From contig DASCMO010000103.1 in NCBI GenBank assembly GCA_036010965.1, forward strand, positions 35,853 through 99,852: a stretch of DNA of 64,000 nucleotides, in the 5' to 3' direction. The notes beneath the pieces are model-generated. The model was not told the DNA's origin and made no database searches. It worked only from the letters and a program-made list of their open reading frames with translations. The translations under genes were made by a program, and so were the position numbers. The stretch comes from GCA-2686265 sp036010965 (GTDB lineage: Bacteria; Planctomycetota; UBA1135; GCA-002686595). Position 1 is the first letter of the stretch. The number at the start of each line of letters is the position of its first letter. Positions 46,156 through 53,524 of this stretch are shown here, in pieces.

Positions 46156-48477
46156 TCACTCGTAGCGCGCACACCAGGTGCACTCGCAGTCGCCATCGAA
46201 CCAGCGGGAGGTCTCGGCGTCCTCCATCGCGACGTAGCCCAGGGTGGCCAGCTGGCGCGCGACCTCGCTGTCAGAGGCCAAGGAACTCGTGACGAGGGTG
46301 TGCTCGCTCGCCTCACCGAGCCAGCGCACGAGGGCGGCCCGCAGCCGCGCGCAGAGCTCGGGGTGTGCCGGAGCCACATCTTTCAGACAGAAGTGGTCCG
46401 CGCCGAGGTCGAAGAGCTCGATCGAATGGACCTCGGAACCCCGCCCATCGCGGCCCGCGGAGCCCCCGCGCAGAAACAGGCGTAGCATCCAGGAACCACT
46501 GATGATGGAGGCACTGATCCCGTTGGCTTCGATGGCGAAGCGCGGCATGCTTCCCTCGCGCAACAAGCCGCGCCCTGGAAAATGCGCGCTCCGGTGGCCG
46601 CTCAAGTCCAGCAGCGTGCGGCCGACGTCGATCTGTCGGACGGGATCGGAGCGCAGCACACCTCCTTCCAGGCCGGGCGCACGCAGAATCAGCGGCACGG
46701 CGAGGGTGTTCAGGGAGAGACCTCCGTGATCGAAGGAACGCTCCCTGCCGTGGCGCAGGACCTCGCCGTGGTCGGCGGTGAATGCCGTGATGCCGGCACG
46801 GACGCGCTCGAGGGACAGCAGCCGGGACAGCTGTCGATCTAGAGCGGTGATCTCTCCCTTGTAGAGCGCTTCGGTGTAGTCGGGGTCTGCGATCCTGAAG
46901 TTCCAGGTAGGCGCAAGGCGCCGATCCGCTCCCGGGGCGTCGGCGTCGAAAGGATCCCGGCCCCCGGTGTAGTACAGGTTCTGCAGGTCATCGGGAGGCT
47001 CGTAGGGGCCATGCGCATCAAAGACGTGCACCCACAGGAAGACCGGGACCCCCTCAAGTTCGCCCAGCCACTCCAGCGCTTGATCGACGGTCTCGCCCGC
47101 AGTGCGCGAGGACCTGTGGCCGGGGCTCGAGTAGCGATCGAAGCCCTGCCCCAAGCCGGAGCTGGCGAACTTGACGGGCGTCGCGCTGGTCACCGCCAGC
47201 GTGGCGTAGCCCAGGTCGCGGAAGGTCTCGGCGAGGGTCAGAGCCTCACCCGAGAGACGTTTGCGGTTCGCGACCAGGCCGGTGTCGCGCGGCGAGAGAC
47301 CGGTGAAGAGCGCAACATGGGAAGGCGTCGTGTTGTTGGCGCTCGACACGGCATCGAGGAAGGCCACGCCTTCGGCGGCCAAGCGGTCGATGGCCCGCGT
47401 CTCCAGAGCTTCCACCCCCGCGACGAACCCGACGTGGTCGGCTCGGTGTGTGTCGGAAGTCACGACCAGAACGGTCGGCGCCCCTTGCCCGGGATGGAGC
47501 AGGTGCGGTTGGGAGAGGAGGCAGAGGGTCTCGTCTTCCACACCGGCGAGATCGAATACGACCCGCACCCGGCGACCACGCCAGGGTCCGAGGTCCATCG
47601 AGACGTCGCGCCAGCTCACGGAAGCACCGCGCCCTCTCCGAAGATCGAAGAGCGATTCACGGACGGTGCCGCCCTCCCCCTCCAGTCTCAAGCGCAGCTG
47701 GCCGGGCCCGATGCCACGACGCAGCACTAGCGGTCGCCCGTAGGCGAACTGCAGTCGTCCGCCATCCGGATCTACATCGAATGATGCCTCGACCGCTGAG
47801 ACTCCTGAGAGGGCAGTGGCGACGCGTGCGTCGCCGGCGATCTCGACCAGGGCATGCCCACCGAACACATCAGCTCCCAGCCCCATCCCCTCGACTGCCT
47901 CGAGTATCGAGATGCCCAGAATGCCGAGTGGCGCGGAGTCCGCCTCGATCTCCAGCACCAACCGGTATGGCACGCACATGCCCGGCTCGTTCGCCTCGAT
48001 GTGGAATGCGATGGCCTGGATATCGGGCATAGAGGGCACCCTCTGCACCTGACGCCCAAGAGTCCGTCCATCGGCAGTCAAGGAGGCCGTCAGGCCTGCA
48101 CCCTGACCAGGAACCGTGGCCATCACGGTCACGACGCATTCGTCTCGAAATCGGACCTGAATCGGGATCTCGATCTTCACCGGCCCGCTGCGCTCCACAC
48201 GCAGCACCGGCCGGTCTCGATAGACGCCGACCCAGTGCCGAGCGCCAAGAAAGTCCCAGTCGAGGTGCTGTCGGCCGACCTTGAAATCGTTCCAATGCGC
48301 GAGGATCTCCCCTTCGGGAAAGGCCGGCGGTGACCCCACCGGTTCCAGGCCCAGGGCCAGGAAGCGCGCGGGCCACGGCGCGGGATCGTCAGCACCCCCG
48401 CAACCAGCCAACCACGCCAGAGCGCAGGCGAGCGCCTGGCTCTGGATGCTGTTCAGATCGGACCAGCGCGACGTCAC
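46156..48477 (-). CDS. Sulfatase-superfamily lipoprotein lacking the formylglycine Cys
   Basis: 773 residues. The lipoprotein signal ends WLAGC (C26). An N-terminal half of ~320 residues is beta-rich and not recognised. The sulfatase/alkaline-phosphatase fold runs ~330-720: VLVVTSDTHRADHVGF, FLWVHVFDAHGPYEPP, FTADHGEVLRHG. At the nucleophile position the sequence is T383-T-P-S-H387, so the Cys/Ser of C-x-P-x-R is Thr and the Arg is His. A phosphatase or phosphotransferase using Thr, or a different hydrolase, fits better than a sulfatase. The C-terminus contains CECTWC. It is a single gene. Confidence 0.88.
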   Translation of the reverse strand: MTSRWSDLNSIQSQALACALAWLAGCGGADDPAPWPARFLALGLEPVGSPPAFPEGEILAHWNDFKVGRQHLDWDFLGARHWVGVYRDRPVLRVERSGPVKIEIPIQVRFRDECVVTVMATVPGQGAGLTASLTADGRTLGRQVQRVPSMPDIQAIAFHIEANEPGMCVPYRLVLEIEADSAPLGILGISILEAVEGMGLGADVFGGHALVEIAGDARVATALSGVSAVEASFDVDPDGGRLQFAYGRPLVLRRGIGPGQLRLRLEGEGGTVRESLFDLRRGRGASVSWRDVSMDLGPWRGRRVRVVFDLAGVEDETLCLLSQPHLLHPGQGAPTVLVVTSDTHRADHVGFVAGVEALETRAIDRLAAEGVAFLDAVSSANNTTPSHVALFTGLSPRDTGLVANRKRLSGEALTLAETFRDLGYATLAVTSATPVKFASSGLGQGFDRYSSPGHRSSRTAGETVDQALEWLGELEGVPVFLWVHVFDAHGPYEPPDDLQNLYYTGGRDPFDADAPGADRRLAPTWNFRIADPDYTEALYKGEITALDRQLSRLLSLERVRAGITAFTADHGEVLRHGRERSFDHGGLSLNTLAVPLILRAPGLEGGVLRSDPVRQIDVGRTLLDLSGHRSAHFPGRGLLREGSMPRFAIEANGISASIISGSWMLRLFLRGGSAGRDGRGSEVHSIELFDLGADHFCLKDVAPAHPELCARLRAALVRWLGEASEHTLVTSSLASDSEVARQLATLGYVAMEDAETSRWFDGDCECTWCARYE

Positions 48478-48552
48478 CGACTTATCCTACCAGGGCCTCC
48501 GGCGCACTCCACACGGCCCGACAGACGCAAGCTTGCCCGCGGAACGCGCCCG

Positions 48553-49560
48553 TCAGGGTAGCCAGTTGAGGGTCAGGCCGTTGGTGAGGTTGAAGGTCGT
48601 CCCGCAGGGCGAACCGGCCGGATCGCGATACCAGAGCTGGTAGTGACGCGTGTCGCCCGCCCCGACGCCGCCGGTCAGCGCGATCGGCGCGCTGGTCTGA
48701 GAGTCACCGCTCCCGTCCGCCGCCACGACCTGCAGCCGGACGACGTTCATGCCCGCACACCGCAGGCCGTCCCCGAAGAAGACCCCCATGCCGTTGTTGA
48801 CTGCGTTGTCCCCCTGGAAGAAGAGGCCCGGTTGGCCGGGTACGGCAGCGCTGCCCTCCAGAGAGATCGAATCGGCCGCGACGCCGGGGAACCCGCTCGC
48901 CGAGAGGTTGGCTCCGGCCGAATCAGACCCGTTTCCGCAGCCGTTACCGACGGTCCCGGGGTTTCCGCACGGCGAATTCTGATTGCAGAAACAGAAGGGC
49001 GTACCCGGCGGTGCCGCGTCCGTGGAAATCTCGAAGGTGCCGGAGTTCCCCCCGCCGCCCGGCCAGTTGCCGATCTGGATTGTGTAGATAGCGCCGACCG
49101 TGATGGGCCAGTCGATCGTGGAGCGCGTCAGACAGTCGTCGTCGTTACAGGCCAGGGCCGTTCCGTCGAGCGGACAACCGCTGCCGGGATAGACGGCCAC
49201 CTTGCTGTCCATGAAGACCATGTTGCAGGTCGTGAGGGTCGCCGTCCCCAAACCCGGCGAGGTCCACTCGAACCAGACATCATGGGTGATGCCCGTCCCA
49301 CCGCTACCGCTGCACAGGGGCTCATTCTGCCCCTCGGTACCTGTCGTCGCCGCGCTGTTGTCGAAGGGAAAGATCCCCTCACCACTGATGATCGTCGGGG
49401 TAGCGCAGGAGTCGCTCCCTCCCGACCAGCTCCCGCCGAGGGGCGCAGCACCCAGGGCTGTCGCCTGCTTGGAAGCGACGAACAAGGGCGATCCCTGCGG
49501 TGCAGGTCCATAGAGCGCCCCAACCAGCAGAACTCCGACAAGGGGAATGACATTCAGCAT
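48553..49560 (-). CDS. Secreted protein with shared N-terminal and Cys-rich C-terminal modules
   Basis: 335 residues from the ATG at 49560. The signal peptide is NVIPLVGVLLVGALYG. Residues ~50-182 are the same domain as in the discoidin protein at 16585-17949 (FPFDNSAATTGTEGQ, HDVWFEW, VAVYPGSGCP, ALACNDDDC, YTIQIGNWPG), resembling prepeptidase-type beta domains. Residues 189-335 are the common C-terminal module, ending FNLTNGLTLNWLP. It is the last of three tandem minus-strand genes with this module. No catalytic signature was found. Confidence 0.87.
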   Translation of the reverse strand: MLNVIPLVGVLLVGALYGPAPQGSPLFVASKQATALGAAPLGGSWSGGSDSCATPTIISGEGIFPFDNSAATTGTEGQNEPLCSGSGGTGITHDVWFEWTSPGLGTATLTTCNMVFMDSKVAVYPGSGCPLDGTALACNDDDCLTRSTIDWPITVGAIYTIQIGNWPGGGGNSGTFEISTDAAPPGTPFCFCNQNSPCGNPGTVGNGCGNGSDSAGANLSASGFPGVAADSISLEGSAAVPGQPGLFFQGDNAVNNGMGVFFGDGLRCAGMNVVRLQVVAADGSGDSQTSAPIALTGGVGAGDTRHYQLWYRDPAGSPCGTTFNLTNGLTLNWLP

Positions 49561-49631
49561 GGACGCACCGCGAGGAACGAGAGACGTCGGCGATTCCGGC
49601 GGGGCCTGGCGGCCCCGCCGGAGCAAGAGGC

Positions 49632-50732
49632 CTAGAACCAGACGATCGTGTAGCCGTTGGTCAGGTTGAAAGTCGTCCCGCAGGGCGAGCCGGCCGGGTC
49701 GCGATACCACAGCTGGTAGTGCTTGGTGTCGCCTGGGCTGACGCCGCCTTGGGTAGAGATCGAGACGTTCGTCTCCGAGTTTCCGCTACCGTCCGCGACG
49801 CGTACCTGCAGGCGCTGGACGTTCTGTCCTGCACATCGCAGACCGTCACCGAAGGTCACGCCGTTGCCACCGTTGATGGCGTTATCGCCCTGGAAGTAGA
49901 GCCCGGGCTGGCCCGGGACCAGGCCGCTGCCGAGGAGCACGGCGGTGTCGGCGGCCGTATCGGCGACTCCCGAGCCGCCCAGGTTCGCACCGGCGGGGTT
50001 CGATCCGTTGGAGCAGCCGTTGCCGGCGCCGCCACTCGTGCCGCAGGCGCTGGTCGAGGTACTGCAGTCACAGAACCCGGTGCCGGGCTCGGCGCCCGGG
50101 CAGCTCTGGACTCGCTCGACGATCTGAAACCCATTGCACGAAGCAAACCCGGCGCCGGAGTTCGCGATCTCAATCTGCACCAGGGAGCCACCGGAGACCG
50201 TCACGCAGTGGAGCGCGTAGGAGCCGCCCTGTTGGTGAGTACCGTTCCAGGCGAAGTTCCCGACGGCCTGGGTATCGTTGATGTCACCGCCGGTGATGTT
50301 CGCGATGTAGGAGGGGTTGTCGGGCGCCCAGGAGTAGGTGTAGATGTCGTAGAAGCCGTCGGCGAGACCGGCGAAGGTCCAGGTCGAAACGCCTCCCACT
50401 CCGCCGACGTCTTCGAGGTCGTCGAGCAACGCCTCGTCATCGCCGGAGGTCGCACCGTTGTTAAAGAAGTAGTCACCACTACCTCCCATGTTCTGGCAGT
50501 CGGTCGTGACGGTCGTCGCCTGTTGGTTCAGGTCGAGCAGGGTGAACTGGTAAGGCATTCCCCCGCTGACGGGATTCCAGAAACCGCTCTGGTGGGCTCC
50601 CGCCCCGTAGGCGGAGGTGGGATGCCCCACGCTGAACGTGTCTCCAACATCGATGTTGAAGTTCTGGGCGTTTGCCGAACCCGCGAGCAGCAGGCACGCG
50701 GCGGAGAGGGAGAGGCAATGGGTGATCTTCAT
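49632..50732 (-). CDS. Secreted 'IDVGDTF' beta-domain protein with Cys-rich C-terminal module
   Basis: 366 residues from the ATG at 50732. The signal peptide is LSLSAACLLLAGSANAQ. The N-terminal domain begins FNIDVGDTFSVGHPTSAYGA and has an acidic loop (SGDDEALLDDLEDVGGVGG) and an aromatic strand (DIYTYSWAPDN). It is a paralogue of the gene at 51088-52179 across its whole length. The module at 220-366 ends FNLTNGYTIVWF. Such jelly-roll-like domains usually bind ligands outside the cell; no enzyme motif is visible. Confidence 0.86.
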   Translation of the reverse strand: MKITHCLSLSAACLLLAGSANAQNFNIDVGDTFSVGHPTSAYGAGAHQSGFWNPVSGGMPYQFTLLDLNQQATTVTTDCQNMGGSGDYFFNNGATSGDDEALLDDLEDVGGVGGVSTWTFAGLADGFYDIYTYSWAPDNPSYIANITGGDINDTQAVGNFAWNGTHQQGGSYALHCVTVSGGSLVQIEIANSGAGFASCNGFQIVERVQSCPGAEPGTGFCDCSTSTSACGTSGGAGNGCSNGSNPAGANLGGSGVADTAADTAVLLGSGLVPGQPGLYFQGDNAINGGNGVTFGDGLRCAGQNVQRLQVRVADGSGNSETNVSISTQGGVSPGDTKHYQLWYRDPAGSPCGTTFNLTNGYTIVWF

Positions 50733-50966
50733 GGCGGGCAAGCAGGTTCGAGACGACGAGAGGAAGGGGTGACCCTATGCCTAGCCTACCCTGCAATCCG
50801 CCATTTCGGCCACTCGTCGCTCTCCTCCGCGGCCCCGGGGCGCCAGGCCAGGACATCAGAGAGGGTGCACCGCCCTGGCACCTTGATCACCCGCCGGCTC
50901 CTGTGCGCTCTCGTCAAGAGTCACGCCGCTCAGCAGGACGCACACCGCGCAGCAGGGAAGCTCGGC

Positions 50967-51018
50967 CCGATCACTCGTGTACCCCTCGCCCGCGGGCGAG
51001 GGGTACACGAGTGATCGG
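50967..51018. repeat. Perfect 52-bp palindrome (26-bp arms, no spacer)
   Basis: The left arm begins CCGATCACTCGTGTACCCCT and the right arm is its exact reverse complement, ending at 51018; all 26 pairs were checked and the centre is at 50992/50993. It lies 69 bases past the stop of the gene at 51088 and 234 bases before the start of the gene at 50732. As RNA it would form a very long hairpin. No U-tract flanks it on either strand. A terminator, a protein-binding cruciform or an assembly artefact are the options. Confidence 0.9.
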
Positions 51019-51087
51019 AAACGAGTGGCGGAGCGCTGGAAAAACAGGACTCCCGGCCAGGCCCGCCCGTGTCGAGTGACGCGCCGC

Positions 51088-52179
51088 CTACCAGTTGACG
51101 GTGACGCCGTTGGTCAGGTTGAAGCCCGCACCACAGGGAGAACCCGCCGGGTCGCGGTACCAGAGTTGGTAGCTCTTGGTGTCTCCGGGAACGATCCCGC
51201 CCTCGGCGAAGATGTCATCAGTCGTGGACGAGGTCCCGCCCGCGGAGGCCGAGACCACCTGGATGCGGACCACACCGCCGCCCGCGCAGCGGTGGCCGTC
51301 TCCGAAGGTGATCCCCTGACCGCCGTTGATCTCGTTGTCGCCCTGGAAGTACAGGCCGGGCTGTCCGGGCACGAGGCCCGAGGCCTCCAGGGTCAGGCCG
51401 CCGGGAGTGGCGGAGCCAGTGGCGAGGAGGTTGGCGCCGTTGGGACTCGAACCGTTGGCGCAGCCGTTGCCGCCGGCTCCGGTGTTGCCGCACGGCGCGG
51501 CGCTGCCGCTGCCGTCACAGAAGCAGAACGCCGTCCCGGGCCCGGTACCGCTGCAGGCGGAGGACTTGGGCACGAACTGGAAACCGTTGGTCGATCCGAA
51601 GCCAGTGGCGGTGGCGATCTCGAGCACCAGCGTGCCGGTCGAGTCGACATTGACACAGTGCAGCGCGTGGGTCGTTCCCAAGGCGTGACCACCAGGCCAC
51701 GAGCCACCACTGACCTGCATGTCCATGGTGCCGCCCGGCGTGATGTTCGTGGTGTAGGTCCCGTTGTCCGGCGCCCAGGCGTAGGTGAAGACGTTGTAGG
51801 CACCCGGCGCCAGACCGCTGAAGGTCCAGGTCGCCGTCGATCCGACGCCTCCGACATCCTGCAGGTCATCCATCAGCAGCTCGTCGTCGCCGCTCGTGAG
51901 GGCGTTGTCGAAGCTGAAGTCACCCAGACCGTTGCCCGTCACCTGGCAGTCGGTCGTGACCGCCGTCGGATTGCCGTTGATGTCGTTGAGGGTAAACGCG
52001 TAGGGCGGCCCGCTGTTCAGACTGAACCACTCGCCAGCCTGGTTGGCTGCGGCGCCGTAGGCGTTCGAGGGGATGCCGAAGCTGAAGGTATCCCCTACAT
52101 CGAGGTTGAACTCCTGGGCGACGGCGTTCCCGGTGCTGAAGAGCAGCGCGATGGGAATGAACCTAAGGGTGAGTCTCAT
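51088..52179 (-). CDS. Secreted 'IDVGDTF' beta-domain protein with Cys-rich C-terminal module (paralogue)
   Basis: 363 residues from the ATG at 52179; the frame extends 30 codons further but the true signal peptide (LRFIPIALLFSTGNAVAQ) follows this ATG. The N-terminal domain FNLDVGDTFSFGIPSNAYGA, SGDDELLMDDLQDVGGVG and NVFTYAWAPDN parallels the gene at 49632-50732. The module at 218-363 starts FCFCDGSG and ends FNLTNGVTVNW. It is the first gene of the three-gene series. The region from the stop to the next start (355 bases) contains the 52-bp palindrome and no gene. Confidence 0.87.
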   Translation of the reverse strand: MRLTLRFIPIALLFSTGNAVAQEFNLDVGDTFSFGIPSNAYGAAANQAGEWFSLNSGPPYAFTLNDINGNPTAVTTDCQVTGNGLGDFSFDNALTSGDDELLMDDLQDVGGVGSTATWTFSGLAPGAYNVFTYAWAPDNGTYTTNITPGGTMDMQVSGGSWPGGHALGTTHALHCVNVDSTGTLVLEIATATGFGSTNGFQFVPKSSACSGTGPGTAFCFCDGSGSAAPCGNTGAGGNGCANGSSPNGANLLATGSATPGGLTLEASGLVPGQPGLYFQGDNEINGGQGITFGDGHRCAGGGVVRIQVVSASAGGTSSTTDDIFAEGGIVPGDTKSYQLWYRDPAGSPCGAGFNLTNGVTVNW

Positions 52180-52305
52180 GAGATCTCTGCTTCCAAAGTC
52201 TGTACGGCCCGAGCGACGGCCCGCCGAAAGTGGCAGGAATAGCTTCCTCTCTCGTCTCTCGAACGGCAAGCGAGGTTGCTATCGAAGCGACTCTATCCCT
52301 GAACA

Positions 52306-52331
52306 GAAAAACCGGCAAGACGCGCTGCCGG
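52306..52331 (-). terminator. Rho-independent terminator of the GHL10-symporter operon
   Basis: On the minus strand CCGGCA, an 8-base loop and TGCCGG are followed directly by five Ts. It starts about 40 bases after the stop at 52373. It is the clearest intrinsic terminator seen in the window. Confidence 0.75.
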
Positions 52332-52372
52332 CAGACCTCGAGGCACTCAGCGCCACCGCGACGGGCGGTCCT

Positions 52373-53524
52373 TCAGGGCCCCTGCAAGTGAGGCAGGATC
52401 GCCGCGCGGCAGGCCGCGCGCTCGCGGCTGCGCTCGGGGGTCTGGGAGTCGATGACCGTGTTCCGGCAGTCGAAGAGCTCGGCGTACATGAAGACGCCGA
52501 AACCGGCCAGGGACCGCTCGCAGCGGCGCATGCGCTCGATCAAGCGTGCAGGATCGACCGATGTGGCCCGCAGGCCCATGACGACGGGGAGCCGCGCGGC
52601 ATGGGCGGACCAGGCCTCCATGCGCTGGGTGAAGCGCTCCTCGTCCGCGGTGTAGTTCATCGGGAACACGCGATCGAGCAGGCCTTCGTCGATCCAACGC
52701 CCCCAGTCCTGGTGGTGACTCAGAGCCGCCCGCAGCTCGGGACCCACGGCGGCGCTCAGCTCGGCTGTGGGTCGCAGCCGATCGCGCGTCCGGGCGAGGG
52801 CGCGCACGAGTTCGGTCACCTGCTCGGCGCGCCAGCGGTCCCAGCTCTGCGCGTCGTCATCGGGCGCGAGGCCGCTCGCGGCGCGGTAGAGGGCCAGGGT
52901 GCGCTGGTCGCGGGGAAAGTCCTGGCCGGGGCGCACGGCCGGCGACTCGTTCGGAAAGCGAATGTAGTCGAGGTGCAGACCGTCGAGGGCGTAGCGCTCC
53001 AACAGCTCGCCGAGTACAGCCACGAGGTAGTCGCGCACTTCGGGCAGGCACGGGTTCAGGCTCACGTAGAAGCGCTCCGAGTAGGACTGACGCTCCCCGT
53101 CGCCGTCGATCCACAACCACTCGGGATGGGTATGGATCACGTGCGTCGGATCGGCGGGCGGGCGGGGTCCCCACCAGGCGGGCATGACGTTCACCCAGGC
53201 GTGCAAGGCCAGGCCACGCCGCCGGGCCTCAGCCAGGGCCACCGCCAGGGGGTCGAAGCCGGGGTTGCACCATCCGAGCTGCTCCGCCCAGGGCTCGAAG
53301 GAGGATGGGTAGAAGGCCGTCGCGTTGCCCCGCACCTGGAACATGAGCGTGTCGAAGCCGGCATCGGCGCAGTGCTCGACGATGCGTTCCACGTCTTCGA
53401 GCGAGCGGTAGTCCCAGCGCGTGATCCAGATCGCGCGCATGGGGCCGGTCGCGGGCTCGGGCGAAGGCACACCGCGCGCGCAGGCGCACAGGACACAGAA
53501 CAGCAATGCAGCGAGACTCCTCAT
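52373..53524 (-). CDS. GHL10-family (DUF187-like) glycosidase lipoprotein
   Basis: 383 residues. The ATG at 53524 overlaps the symporter stop as ATGA, and the frame upstream of it is antisense noise within that gene. The lipoprotein signal LAALLFCVLCAC leads into a TIM-barrel typical of glycosyl-hydrolase-like 10 proteins: RAIWITRWDYRS, DAGFDTLMFQVRGNATAFYP, LHAWVNVMPAWWG, DGLHLDYIRFPNE and PMNYTADE. The acidic residues in HLDYIRF and nearby are likely catalytic. It presumably cleaves a glycan (peptidoglycan-type or amino-sugar substrates are known for relatives), with uptake by the coupled symporter. Confidence 0.9.
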   Translation of the reverse strand: MRSLAALLFCVLCACARGVPSPEPATGPMRAIWITRWDYRSLEDVERIVEHCADAGFDTLMFQVRGNATAFYPSSFEPWAEQLGWCNPGFDPLAVALAEARRRGLALHAWVNVMPAWWGPRPPADPTHVIHTHPEWLWIDGDGERQSYSERFYVSLNPCLPEVRDYLVAVLGELLERYALDGLHLDYIRFPNESPAVRPGQDFPRDQRTLALYRAASGLAPDDDAQSWDRWRAEQVTELVRALARTRDRLRPTAELSAAVGPELRAALSHHQDWGRWIDEGLLDRVFPMNYTADEERFTQRMEAWSAHAARLPVVMGLRATSVDPARLIERMRRCERSLAGFGVFMYAELFDCRNTVIDSQTPERSRERAACRAAILPHLQGP

